Assembly (NCBI RefSeq): GCF_007971025.1
Contig: NZ_CP042436.1
Span: 5,146,001-5,210,000 of the forward strand
DNA: 64,000 nt
Reading direction: 5' to 3'
Source of the DNA: Mucilaginibacter ginsenosidivorans
Lineage (GTDB): Bacteria; Bacteroidota; Bacteroidia; Sphingobacteriales; Sphingobacteriaceae
The stretch's first letter is position 1. Each line of letters starts with the position of its first letter. Both the position numbers and the translations under genes were made by a program. This document shows, in pieces, positions 18,468 to 28,078 of this stretch. The notes below the pieces were generated by a model. The model was not told where the DNA came from and did not search any database. It worked only from the letters and a program-made list of their open reading frames with translations.

Positions 18468-21245
18468 TTAAAAAGTGTAATTAAAATTCAAAGAGTAGGT
18501 AGCCCCTAAAGCATAGCGCTTAAAGGTCTGATCTGTATTTGCCGGTGTATAGGTTTTACTTTTATCGTAGTCGTAATAAAAAGTATTGCTTTGATTGAGG
18601 AGGTCGCTGCCGTTCAGTTTGATCTCGCCCTTGCCCTTAAATACTTTATATCCGACCTGGAAATCGATTACATCCCTCGGATTTTCATAAATACTCGGGA
18701 ACCGTTCGCCCCCTGCATAAAATATCCGTCGGCCAAGCCTGTTATACAGGATGTTTAACGATAGCTTGTTGTTAAATGCGTTATGCTGAAAACCAGCATT
18801 CACCACATACGGCGACTGGCCTACCAGGGGTCGGTTTTGTTCAAGCAGTTGTGGATTATCCGGATTCTGTATCTGGGATTTTGTAAGCGCAACATTTACA
18901 TATATGGTGCTGCTTTTATAAAAAGCGCCATCGTTAATAAAGTCAAGCGCCTTTCGGGCCTCCATCTCTACGCCATATACATAGGCCGATTTTGAATTGA
19001 AATAAGAGATGGTTGTCGATGAATTTACATCATCAATACTTGGCTCTATGGCGTTATGAAACTTTTTATAGAAGGCCGAAACCGAAAATATTTGCCCTGC
19101 CGACGGATAAAACTCGTACCGCAGATCAGCGTTGTCGATCAGCGTCCGTTTCAGAAATGGGTTACCTATCTGCGTGGCCAGCAGTTCGTAATCATAATAG
19201 GCAAACGGGGCAAGCTCCCTAAACTCGGGCCGGGCAAGCGTACGGTAATAAGATGCCCGCAAATTGGCTTTAGCTGTTAAACTATAAGTAAGATTTACCG
19301 AAGGAAGGATGTCTGTATTTTTCAGTTGCGCCCGGGGTTGCTTTTGGTCAACGTCCTTCGTGCTTAAACTCAGGTCAAAGTTTTCCAAGCGCACCCCGTA
19401 CACCGCCCTCAGTTTTTTGCTTAACTTGTTATCGAACATGATGTATCCGGCGTTGGTAAAGCTATGGGCCGTATACTGATCGTTCGGGTTAGGAATTTCG
19501 TCCAGTTCAAAAGCGCCCGAGTTAATGGCATTTGGACCGAAAAGCGTTTCAATAGGCCGCAATCTGATATCGCTGGTCGCATCTATCAGCGTAACACCTA
19601 AAAAACGGGCATCAAAAGAACGGTGCCTGTATTGCGATGAAACCCCCGCTTTCAAATGGCTTGTTTCACCAAAAACTGTAACAGGTATTTTAATATCCAC
19701 TTTCCCCGAATAAATATTCTCGCTCAATTTTGAAAAGAACCTTGCGTTTTCTTTACCGAGGTTTGTGATGCTTGCTACGAAAGGATCATTTGCACTTGAT
19801 TGTACATAGTTAATTTTGCGTTGATCGGGCTGATCATTCAGTATATTGCTATAACCTAAGCTCCAATCTAATTTGTTATTTTTTTCGCCGAACTTGTGCT
19901 CGCCGTCCAGCGTTGATTTAAAAAGGCTCTTCTCCGTCAGGTCATAGGCATAAAAACGGTTGTCGTAACTTGAGCTTGATGTGTTGGAGCCTGTACGGTA
20001 AGTAAACTGGTCATCAAATATCCGGTTGTAAAGATTTTTGAAGGTGATCTTATTTTTTCCGAAGCTATAGCCGAAATTGGCCAGGGCGCCAATATTCGTT
20101 GAGAATTTATATTGATCTTCCGTGAAGTCGTAATTGTCAAACTTTCTTACCAGGTCGGGTATAGATGTTTCGGCGTTGCGGTATGTGAGTGCTATCGTCG
20201 TGCCAAAACGATTTTTGTTTTCGCCGATTTCCTTTACATTCCCGAATGCAAGCTGGTAGCTCTGCCCTAAAAATGCCTTGTAAGTGTTAATATTGAAATT
20301 GTTATTGAGCGAATTTATCGCTTGTATATTTTGCTGGGCGGTTAGCCTTGGCGGACCTACAACCTTCGCCGTGGTTGGAAAACCATCAGGCAGCGAACGC
20401 GACCCGCCATCGAATGCGAAATAATCGCTTACGTTGCGGTAACCACTCTTGAAATCCTTGAATGCGCTTTGCGTATTGTAGCTATATCCCAACCCGAAAC
20501 TGATAAAGTTTTGATCGGGGATATCTTTGGTTAACACCTGTATATTACCCCCGGCAAAATCGGCCTCGATATCTGGCGTGGCAGTTTTGCTAATAACAAT
20601 ATTCTCGATCAGGTTAGCTGGGACAATATCGAAAGAGAAGGCTTTGCGGTTGGGTTCGGTACTTGGCAAGGGCGTGCCATCCAGCGAGGCGCTGTTATAA
20701 CGGTCGTTCAGGCCCCTTACAACAACAAACTTATTATCCTGCACGGTCGCCCCGCTTACCCTTTTTAAAACGTCGCTGGTACTTTTATCCGGCGACTTTT
20801 TTATTAATTCCGAAGATATCCCATCTGATATGGTTATACTATTCTTCTGGACCGCATACAAGGACGCCGTTGATGCCTGCCGATAGGTTGCGGTGATCGT
20901 AACCTCCCTAAGTCCCTGCGAGTTTGCCTCCTGCAATACGACATCGAGATTGACAACGGTATTGGGCTTAACTTCAACATCGGAGATCAGCTTACTCTGA
21001 TACCCGATAAATTTCACTACCACTGCATAACTGCCTGGCTGTAGTTGCGATAGTAAATAATGACCGTCGACATTGGCAGCAACTCCCTTTGTAGTTCCCT
21101 CGATAGCGACTGTTGCGCCTATTAACGGTTCACTGGTTTTTTGGTCGATGACTTTGCCCGCGATCTTGCCGGTGCTTTGGGCTAAAGCCGAAGGTCCAAC
21201 AATCAGCAGAAATAAAATGGTAAGTAAAATGTTTCTTTTATCCAC
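18468..21245 (-). CDS. TonB-dependent outer-membrane receptor
   Basis: 925 residues. A signal peptide (about 1-22) is followed by a carboxypeptidase-regulatory-like domain (about 25-110), a plug domain (about 130-250; KSPDKSTSDVLKRVSG, VVVRGLNDRYNSASLDG) and a 22-strand-type barrel to the C-terminal Phe (SLNFNYTF). The family imports large or scarce nutrients using TonB-ExbBD energy. It is not SusC-like: there is no SusD gene, and the partner is instead a solenoid lipoprotein. Some such pairs are tied to phosphate or metal acquisition, but I cannot assign a substrate from the sequence. A TAnnTTTG-type box precedes the start closely. Confidence 0.92.
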   Translation of the reverse strand: MDKRNILLTILFLLIVGPSALAQSTGKIAGKVIDQKTSEPLIGATVAIEGTTKGVAANVDGHYLLSQLQPGSYAVVVKFIGYQSKLISDVEVKPNTVVNLDVVLQEANSQGLREVTITATYRQASTASLYAVQKNSITISDGISSELIKKSPDKSTSDVLKRVSGATVQDNKFVVVRGLNDRYNSASLDGTPLPSTEPNRKAFSFDIVPANLIENIVISKTATPDIEADFAGGNIQVLTKDIPDQNFISFGLGYSYNTQSAFKDFKSGYRNVSDYFAFDGGSRSLPDGFPTTAKVVGPPRLTAQQNIQAINSLNNNFNINTYKAFLGQSYQLAFGNVKEIGENKNRFGTTIALTYRNAETSIPDLVRKFDNYDFTEDQYKFSTNIGALANFGYSFGKNKITFKNLYNRIFDDQFTYRTGSNTSSSSYDNRFYAYDLTEKSLFKSTLDGEHKFGEKNNKLDWSLGYSNILNDQPDQRKINYVQSSANDPFVASITNLGKENARFFSKLSENIYSGKVDIKIPVTVFGETSHLKAGVSSQYRHRSFDARFLGVTLIDATSDIRLRPIETLFGPNAINSGAFELDEIPNPNDQYTAHSFTNAGYIMFDNKLSKKLRAVYGVRLENFDLSLSTKDVDQKQPRAQLKNTDILPSVNLTYSLTAKANLRASYYRTLARPEFRELAPFAYYDYELLATQIGNPFLKRTLIDNADLRYEFYPSAGQIFSVSAFYKKFHNAIEPSIDDVNSSTTISYFNSKSAYVYGVEMEARKALDFINDGAFYKSSTIYVNVALTKSQIQNPDNPQLLEQNRPLVGQSPYVVNAGFQHNAFNNKLSLNILYNRLGRRIFYAGGERFPSIYENPRDVIDFQVGYKVFKGKGEIKLNGSDLLNQSNTFYYDYDKSKTYTPANTDQTFKRYALGATYSLNFNYTF

Positions 21246-21259
21246 AGTAAAATTTTGGA

Positions 21260-21267
21260 CAAAAGTA
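21260..21267 (-). promoter_or_regulatory. Possible -7 box for the TonB receptor gene
   Basis: On the minus strand TACTTTTG matches the Bacteroidota TAnnTTTG consensus exactly. It lies 14 bases before the ATG, which would give a very short leader. No clear TTG is found at the usual spacing. Confidence 0.3.
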
Positions 21268-21436
21268 TCTTAGAACTCATTTTTAAACGATTTTTGGCAA
21301 TTATCAAACCATCAAATGTTTCTTACCTCACCATTACCAATGGTTCATTTTTACAACCATTTTTGTAAAAAAAGAGGCAGCCGCGTGCCTTTTTTCTCTT
21401 CAGACCCAATTTTTCGCCGCTACGGCTGCGGCTTAC

Positions 21437-21925
21437 TTAATTAGTAGTTGAATTCTCCCCGATCAAATACCTCCCGACCGGGCCGGTGTGGGCTTCCTGG
21501 TTGATCAGGTCCCTGAACTTATCATTAACTTTTTTCAATACACGCAAACAATTGTGCATTTCGAGCCAGGTGACCTCATCATTGATGTGTTCCTCGAACG
21601 AGGTAAACAGGCTCCCGAATATCCCGGCAAGTTTAGCCGACTTTGATGTCAGGGTTATCAATCTTCCCCTGCGGTCCTTATAATTTACTTCTTTTATCAC
21701 GTACTTTTTGCATTCGAGAGCGTCAATTATCGCAACCATGTTCGACTTTTCTATCTGCAGATTCTCGCACAAAGCTTTCTGCGTCATCCTGCCGAACCTG
21801 CTGAGCTGCAAAATCACCTGGTAGTGCTGGTAACCGTCTATTTCTTTAAAAGCTTTAAGTAAGTATTGGTGATATGATTTGTGAGCCAGCATAACCTGCA
21901 GGCTCAGATCTTCTCCGAAATTCAT
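21437..21925 (-). CDS. MarR-family transcriptional regulator
   Basis: 162 residues with the winged-helix layout of MarR proteins: an N-terminal dimerisation helix, recognition region MTQKALCENLQIEKSNMVAI (about 47-67), the wing with the DRRGRLITLT motif (about 83-93), and a C-terminal helix pair. Such proteins usually repress genes for efflux, stress or catabolism and respond to small ligands. It lies upstream of the TonB receptor gene on the same strand, but a 191-bp gap separates them, so whether it regulates that unit is open. Confidence 0.87.
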   Translation of the reverse strand: MNFGEDLSLQVMLAHKSYHQYLLKAFKEIDGYQHYQVILQLSRFGRMTQKALCENLQIEKSNMVAIIDALECKKYVIKEVNYKDRRGRLITLTSKSAKLAGIFGSLFTSFEEHINDEVTWLEMHNCLRVLKKVNDKFRDLINQEAHTGPVGRYLIGENSTTN

Positions 21926-22019
21926 AATAAATCAGGGTTAATGCGAGCCTTCCGGACGGTTGGCTGCAATAAACGAATAAACTTATTTACAGAAATTGGC
22001 TATGAAAGCCCGGAGAATA

Positions 22020-22403
22020 TCAGATAAGAAAGGTTTGGCAGGCGATGAAAATTTTCGGGGCCGATGGGTATGCCCTGTTTCGGCAGGCCGAAAAAACCCT
22101 GTGAGAGCGGATGCTTAGTAATGCTAAAACAATAAAAGCCATGCTGAACAATATGTAAAGCATTGGTGCACCTTTAACTTTTAGCTGTACGGGCGGAGAC
22201 GAAAGTTGCGAATTTTTGATCAGGCTCCAGCTGTTGTCATGCACCATATGATCAAGGTGGGGCTGTTTGCATTGCGCCTTTTCCTTTGCATGAATATGAT
22301 ACGTTTTATGCGCCCTGGGCCCATAAAACGATCTGGCCGTGGGAAAGCCCACGATCATCAATACAATAAAGGAGAACAATACCTTGATAAATGCTTTAAA
22401 CAT
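22020..22403 (-). CDS. Hypothetical small membrane protein
   Basis: A 127-residue frame with two hydrophobic segments, one at the N-terminus (about 6-24, FIKVLFSFIVLMIVGFP) and one at about 81-98 (LYILFSMAFIVLALLSI), separated by a His-rich polar stretch. I do not recognise the family. The two plausible membrane segments and position between real genes favour a real gene, but coding status is uncertain. Confidence 0.4.
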   Translation of the reverse strand: MFKAFIKVLFSFIVLMIVGFPTARSFYGPRAHKTYHIHAKEKAQCKQPHLDHMVHDNSWSLIKNSQLSSPPVQLKVKGAPMLYILFSMAFIVLALLSIRSHRVFSACRNRAYPSAPKIFIACQTFLI

Positions 22404-22628
22404 GCCGTTATTACACAGTTTTCACTAATCTGCAAATAACCCGATTATTGGCCCGATAAGCAACGTAAATTGATTTGATTACAAAAACTTAACTTTAATT
22501 TAAATGAAGGGCTACCATCAGCGAATCACATAGAACAGGCAGCGCAGCGAAGGAACCGGCATGTTTAATTTGCCCGGTTTGTTAGCCGGTACCATTAAAC
22601 CTTCGGAAAATAAATCCGTTTAAGTTTA

Positions 22629-23732
22629 ATGATGAAAAAACAACTCCCCTACCTTGTTTTACTTTTTGGGTTAACTTGTCTTATGGCCTGCCATAAAGGC
22701 GGCAGCAGCGACCCTAAGCCCGCACCATCTGCAGACACGCTTTATTTTCCGCCATTAAGCGGCAGCGCCTGGGAGACGACAACGGCAAGTTCTTTGGGCT
22801 GGGACGAAACTGCAATCAATAACCTATACCCCTATTTGCAAAGTAAAGGCACCAAGGCTTTCGTCATCCTGAAAAAAGGCAAAATTGTTAGCGAAAAATA
22901 TTTTGGAACTTTTACGGCCGACAGTCTCTGGTATTGGGCATCGGCAGGTAAAACCATGACGGGATTCTTGGTGGGCATTGCTCAACAGGAAGGATTAATC
23001 GACATCAACGATAAAAGTTCAAAATATTTAGGCACCGGTTGGACATCGGCGCCATTGGCGAAGGAGAACCTGATCACCATAAAAAATCAACTGACCATGA
23101 CCACCGGGCTGGATGATGGCGTTGCCGACCCGGACTGCACCCTGCCCGGCTGCCTGGTATATAAGGCCGATGCCGGAACACGATGGGCTTACCATAACGC
23201 TGCCTATACTATGCTGGATGGGGTCATAGAGCACGCCACAGGCCTGTCTTACAACGCCTACTTTCAGCAAAAGATCAGGGATAAAATAGGCATGAACGGC
23301 GCCTGGGTAAAATCGCCCAACTCTAACAATGTATATTACAGCAGTGCCCGTAGTATGGCCCGGTTTGGGTTACTGTTGCTAAACAAAGGCAGTTGGGATA
23401 AGACGGCTATATTAGCTGATACTAACTATTTCAAAAGCCAAATAAATACTTCACAGAACCTAAACCTGAGTTATGGTTATTTAACCTGGCTAAATGGCAA
23501 AAGCAGCAACATGCTCCCGCAATCGCAAATTGTTTTCTCCGGGCCTATCATCCCAAATGCTCCTGCCGATCTGTTTGCAGCGCTTGGTAAAAACGACCAG
23601 AAAATTTATGTCGTTCCATCTCAAAAATTGGTCATCATCCGGATGGGAAATACAGCAGGTGGTGTTAAACCGGCAGGATCAGATTTTGACAACGAGCTTT
23701 GGGGAAAGTTGAAGTCGATAATTAAATATTAG
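22629..23732 (+). CDS. Serine hydrolase of the beta-lactamase (class C/esterase) superfamily, lipoprotein
   Basis: 367 residues. The N-terminal signal carries a lipobox (LTCLMAC). The catalytic motifs of the penicillin-recognising fold are present: SxxK as Ser105-Ala-Gly-Lys108 and Tyr-x-Asn as Tyr188-His-Asn190. A third KTG/HxG-like motif is not obvious. The protein therefore is a periplasmic or surface serine hydrolase, such as an esterase, peptidase or amide hydrolase, rather than a proven beta-lactamase. It is transcribed alone, with a 225-bp upstream region in which I see no firm promoter. Confidence 0.85.
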   Translation: MMKKQLPYLVLLFGLTCLMACHKGGSSDPKPAPSADTLYFPPLSGSAWETTTASSLGWDETAINNLYPYLQSKGTKAFVILKKGKIVSEKYFGTFTADSLWYWASAGKTMTGFLVGIAQQEGLIDINDKSSKYLGTGWTSAPLAKENLITIKNQLTMTTGLDDGVADPDCTLPGCLVYKADAGTRWAYHNAAYTMLDGVIEHATGLSYNAYFQQKIRDKIGMNGAWVKSPNSNNVYYSSARSMARFGLLLLNKGSWDKTAILADTNYFKSQINTSQNLNLSYGYLTWLNGKSSNMLPQSQIVFSGPIIPNAPADLFAALGKNDQKIYVVPSQKLVIIRMGNTAGGVKPAGSDFDNELWGKLKSIIKY

Positions 23733-23817
23733 TTTTTACCTGTCCATGTATATGCCAGATTTAAAATAACCACACTTTTCTCCGGCCGGATGCTGAAGAC
23801 TTCGTTCCCCTCTGATT

Positions 23818-25419
23818 TTATAAAAGAGCCTTTTTCTGCTTCAACCCCATAATCCATCCCTCAAATTTACATTTTATTTGACGATGTCCAATTTTGGTAA
23901 ACGGTAGTTTTGTCTTATCGGCAACTGACATATCCATAAACCAGTCGATATGTTTTTCACTTTTGATCTTCATCGAGACCTGCCGCTCGTCCATATCTAT
24001 TACCAATGTTCCGGAGATGGTTTTCAGCGGCCACGATATGTGCAGCTTTCCGGGAACAGGGCTTGTAACAACCGGGTCGCCGCCTTCCATTAGCGTTTCC
24101 TTACCATCAATTATCGCTTTGAGCCGAAGCCCTGCCATTTGCTGTGCAGTGCTCCAGAGATAGCCATCGACAACCGGCAGCGTGAAAAAAGAACATTCAT
24201 TCGAGGTCGCTTTCTCCTGCTCGTAAACAGAAGGCAGTTTCTCATCGAACAAATGAATATCCCTTAACCGCAGCGTACCGTTTTCCCATATTAAATTAAT
24301 CCGGTAAAAACGGCTATCAAACCAAACCGTTTTGCGGTCGCTCCCTTCAATATCGTTATTGATAGTAACCGATGTTGCAGGCGTCACTTTATAATGTTCC
24401 TTAAACCATTTTCCGGAGGCTGCCAGTGTTTCCACTTTAATCTTATGTTCGTCCCTCAGTTTTGCGATCAGGGGCATTTGAATTTCAAATCCTTTGGCCA
24501 TGGCACCCCAGGTAAATGAATTTTCCTGCCCGGCCTGCGTATAAGCAAATCCGGTCGACTCGCCATCAACAAATTCTTTAAAATACCAGTTCACCCAGGT
24601 TGAATCACCGCCGCCAAATTTATAGACTGGCTCCAGCGTAACCACCCCCTGGCGGGTTGTTCCAAGGCCGTTGTCGTACTGGCGCACCGGGTCGCTGCCC
24701 AGCATCCTGAATATCGGCACCGGGATCTGGTTTACCGCATTCTGGGCAGGCATGTAAGAATTTATCTTGCTGGGATAATAAGCCTGGTTCCAGTACCCGC
24801 CCCAAAGGGTATAGCCATCGGTACCATACTGGTCCTTGCAATTAGCCGAGGCAACGATGTGATATTTTTGATAAAGGTAGTTAAGCGTATGCGCATCAAT
24901 AAACCATGATGCGACCGATTTTGGATAATAGCCAAATATCTTTTTGAAATCCCGCATATAAACATCAGCCAGTTTCTCGCGCTCTTTTGGTGTATAGCCG
25001 GTCGAAAAACCGATGTTCGCCCGCCAGTCCCAGGGATAACGACCCCGCCATTTTAACCCCGCTTTTTCTACTAAGGGTTGGGGTATTTCCCACCAGGCTC
25101 CGATCTCAAAAGAACTACGCGGCAGGCTCTTCAACAATTTTTGATAGCGGGGATCCATTAATGCATCGTACTGTAATAGAAAAGTTCCGCCCAGTTTGTA
25201 CTTCTTCATTATTTCAACCTGCCTGACAACAGTTTGATAAAGCACATCTTCGGTGATGGCCGAGTCCCGGGGCTCCAGCAAACGGATAAAATTCACAATG
25301 TTCACTATTTTGGGCTGGTCGCCCCCGCTTGTATCAGCTTTTACCGTTCCAAATGAACTCAGCAAGCAAGCTGTGGCAAAAGCAGCCAGGCCCGTTATAT
25401 ATCTTTTTATCATGCTCAT
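23818..25419 (-). CDS. Secreted protein with a glycoside hydrolase/deacetylase-like barrel
   Basis: 533 residues with an N-terminal signal peptide (about 1-28). The first two thirds look like a beta/alpha barrel of the type shared by polysaccharide deacetylases and GH38/GH57-like hydrolases: FEIGAWWEIPQPLVEKAG, SWFIDAHTLNYLYQK and VNWYFKEFVDGEST contain the acidic and His residues expected near such active sites. The last third is beta-rich. I do not recognise an exact family, so substrate and activity are unknown. It is divergent from the alpha-barrel glycosidase at 25560, which suggests shared regulation for one glycan. Confidence 0.65.
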   Translation of the reverse strand: MSMIKRYITGLAAFATACLLSSFGTVKADTSGGDQPKIVNIVNFIRLLEPRDSAITEDVLYQTVVRQVEIMKKYKLGGTFLLQYDALMDPRYQKLLKSLPRSSFEIGAWWEIPQPLVEKAGLKWRGRYPWDWRANIGFSTGYTPKEREKLADVYMRDFKKIFGYYPKSVASWFIDAHTLNYLYQKYHIVASANCKDQYGTDGYTLWGGYWNQAYYPSKINSYMPAQNAVNQIPVPIFRMLGSDPVRQYDNGLGTTRQGVVTLEPVYKFGGGDSTWVNWYFKEFVDGESTGFAYTQAGQENSFTWGAMAKGFEIQMPLIAKLRDEHKIKVETLAASGKWFKEHYKVTPATSVTINNDIEGSDRKTVWFDSRFYRINLIWENGTLRLRDIHLFDEKLPSVYEQEKATSNECSFFTLPVVDGYLWSTAQQMAGLRLKAIIDGKETLMEGGDPVVTSPVPGKLHISWPLKTISGTLVIDMDERQVSMKIKSEKHIDWFMDMSVADKTKLPFTKIGHRQIKCKFEGWIMGLKQKKALL

Positions 25420-25559
25420 TACACTTTGTAAGGCGCCGCGAGGCCTGCCTCAATTTTAAACAAAACAGTTTTTTATTAGCTTGTTTGCGATAAAAATAGC
25501 TATTTGCATTATAGAAACTGCCGGATGGAATAACATCTGTGAAATATCGAACTTGACCT

Positions 25560-28034
25560 ATGTTTTCAAAAACCCTTTATGCCGCCCTGATCTATTGCTT
25601 TATTACTTTGGCGCCATCTGTTGCGATGGATAAAGTATATACCATCAACAATCCGAAAATTACGATGACGCTCGATTACGGCAACAAGGCCAGCATAACA
25701 TCCCTGGTAGTTAACGGGCAAAAAGTGATCAGCAGTGTGGACGGTATATATACTTCGGTTAGAGTTAACGGCGTAGTTTATTCATCCCTGCGACTGAATG
25801 CCGTTCCCTCACTGATAAAAACCGGGAACACAATTAAGTTAACAGGGATAACCTACGGCGATAAAAACCTGGCCATAAAAGAGAACTGGATATTTACCAT
25901 CGCAGGAAAATCGATAAAATGGACTTTGGAACGAAGCTGCTCCAAACCTGTGGTTGTAGAAGAAAGCGCACTGCCGGTATTCAATTTCGACAGCATCGAC
26001 ACCTGGGAAGGCGCCTACCAGGGTTATGGCGGGCTGGCCTGGTTCTATCTGTTCAACGAGAAACTATGCACCTATGGCGTTCATACCAGGTCTTCGGACT
26101 TTTGGAACAGCAAAACAGGTAACGGCTTAAATATAACCGTTGATGCGCCAGGTAAAAATGTGGCTATGAAATATAGCCGGACCGATGATGATAAACTGGC
26201 TTACACCATTTCCGTATCCGGCAAGGAACTTGTCCCTAAAATGGATAGCGGGACAAACCGCAGGAGGTTCATCAGGCAACGCACTGATGTTTGGGCTCCG
26301 TTTACCATGGCAGCGGGAACCCGCAGTCAAAGCATCACCCTAAGTTACTTCGACTTTAATGAGAAATATGGCCGGGGCATCCTTAAGGGTGTCGACGGCA
26401 AAAAAGTAAGCGCCGTATTAAATACCATCGCCCGCATAGGCGTTATCGATTCATTACATTTCGGTGGTAACAGCTGGCACACACCCTATGGGCCTATCTG
26501 TCTGCACGAACAATATATTGCACAACTTGGATTGGGTATAAACGACCCAAAATACCTTGCGGGTTATCAAAGCTGCCTTGATTATTATTGCAGCCACGCC
26601 ATAAAACCCGATGGCCGGGTTTACCCAAGATGGGCCTACACCAATGAGGATGCCATGCCGGGCAAATTTAACCAATATGGTTTTTACGAAGCGCAATGGG
26701 GCATCCTGATGGATTCGAACCCCGACCTGGTGACCAACATAGCCGAACTGTATGATATGACCGGCGATAAAGCCTGGGTGAAAAGCCACCAGTTAGCCTG
26801 TGAAAAGGCGCTGGACTGGATACTTAACCGGGATGGCAACCACAACGGATTGGTTGAAATGACCAACGATAATTCGGGCGAAAAAAAGAGCAGCGACTGG
26901 ATCGATATCATCTGGGCATCGTACGAAAATGCTTTTGTGAACGCGAAACTTTACCACGCATTAATTAAATGGGCTGCTATCGAGCATCAGTTAAACAACG
27001 GGCATAAAGCAAAATACTATGCAGGTTTTGCCGCAAAGCTGAAAGAAAGCTTTAACAAACCGACTAAAGACGGTGGCTTTTGGGATGAAGACAAAGGGTG
27101 CTATATTTATTGGAGAGACAAGGATCAAACCATACATGGCACCAACATGGTAACGCCGGTAAATTTTATGGCTATCGCCTACGGTATCTGCGATAACGAT
27201 GCCCGAAAGAAGATCATCCTCAACAGCATTGAGGAGCAAATGGAAAAAGAGAAACTATTTTTCTGGCCCTTAGCCATGACATCGTATGCTCCGGGTGAAG
27301 GTAAAGAGTGGCAATTCCCATTTCCCTCCTACGAGAACGGCGACCTGTTTTTATCATGGGGATCCGTCGGCGTGACGGCGTATGCAGCTTATAACCCCGC
27401 CCTGGCCCTGAAATATGTCAAAAACGTGCTGGAACAATATGGCAGGGATGGCCTGGCATTTCAGCGTTACGGGCGGCTGAAGCAGGATGGCCTGGGCGAT
27501 GATATATTATCAGGCAACAGCCTGTCAATTGTCGGGCTTTACCAGGCTATTTACGGTATAAATCCGTTGTATAACCGATTTTACCTTGATCCTCATATAA
27601 CACCTGAACTGGCAGGCACTGTTTTAAAATACAATTTCAGGGGTAAAAAACTGGATATAAACCTGGATAACAATAGTTATTCCGTAGCTGATAAAATGTT
27701 TAAAGTAACTGCCCCTTCAAATTTTGGATTCTATACCACCAAAAACCAATTGTCTTATTTCAACGGCGACAGCCCTGATGTTTCTTTGCAGGCTACATCG
27801 TCACAGAAATTAGCCATTGCTATAAAGAGCTGGAACGCAGATAAGATAGAATGGCAGCAAAGCGCCTCGAAGGCTGTTAGCTATGCTGTTCATCAATTAA
27901 AACCCAGTTCGGTTTATTCGTTAACGATCAACGGCAAACTGGTTAAAAAGATCAAAAGTGACCTGCGGGGAACTATACTATTAAATGTTGCTCCTGCATC
28001 GGCTAAAGAGAATATAATCATCTCAAACAACTGA
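25560..28034 (+). CDS. Secreted six-hairpin (alpha/alpha-barrel) glycosidase-like protein
   Basis: 824 residues. Signal peptide about 1-22, an N-terminal beta-sandwich to about residue 270, a central (alpha/alpha)6 barrel at about 290-680 with the aromatic and acidic stretches NEDAMPGKFNQYGFYEAQWG and SSDWIDIIWASYENAFVNAK, and a C-terminal beta domain. This is the plan of GH78/GH95/GH116-type enzymes, and the acidic residues in those stretches are candidates for catalysis. I cannot name the family or linkage. The gene is divergent from a secreted hydrolase/deacetylase-like protein at 23818; the two may attack the same polysaccharide. Confidence 0.72.
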   Translation: MFSKTLYAALIYCFITLAPSVAMDKVYTINNPKITMTLDYGNKASITSLVVNGQKVISSVDGIYTSVRVNGVVYSSLRLNAVPSLIKTGNTIKLTGITYGDKNLAIKENWIFTIAGKSIKWTLERSCSKPVVVEESALPVFNFDSIDTWEGAYQGYGGLAWFYLFNEKLCTYGVHTRSSDFWNSKTGNGLNITVDAPGKNVAMKYSRTDDDKLAYTISVSGKELVPKMDSGTNRRRFIRQRTDVWAPFTMAAGTRSQSITLSYFDFNEKYGRGILKGVDGKKVSAVLNTIARIGVIDSLHFGGNSWHTPYGPICLHEQYIAQLGLGINDPKYLAGYQSCLDYYCSHAIKPDGRVYPRWAYTNEDAMPGKFNQYGFYEAQWGILMDSNPDLVTNIAELYDMTGDKAWVKSHQLACEKALDWILNRDGNHNGLVEMTNDNSGEKKSSDWIDIIWASYENAFVNAKLYHALIKWAAIEHQLNNGHKAKYYAGFAAKLKESFNKPTKDGGFWDEDKGCYIYWRDKDQTIHGTNMVTPVNFMAIAYGICDNDARKKIILNSIEEQMEKEKLFFWPLAMTSYAPGEGKEWQFPFPSYENGDLFLSWGSVGVTAYAAYNPALALKYVKNVLEQYGRDGLAFQRYGRLKQDGLGDDILSGNSLSIVGLYQAIYGINPLYNRFYLDPHITPELAGTVLKYNFRGKKLDINLDNNSYSVADKMFKVTAPSNFGFYTTKNQLSYFNGDSPDVSLQATSSQKLAIAIKSWNADKIEWQQSASKAVSYAVHQLKPSSVYSLTINGKLVKKIKSDLRGTILLNVAPASAKENIIISNN

Positions 28035-28078
28035 AAATGTCCGTAAATTTATGGTAACACGCTTTGACACCTGCACTG

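Noticed and set aside
18468-21245. SusC/SusD-type polysaccharide utilisation locus
   Set aside because: There is no SusD homologue; the neighbour is a solenoid lipoprotein, so the SusC label is not justified.
22629-23732. True beta-lactamase
   Set aside because: SxxK and YxN are present, but the KTG-like motif is not clear, so only the serine-hydrolase superfamily is supported.
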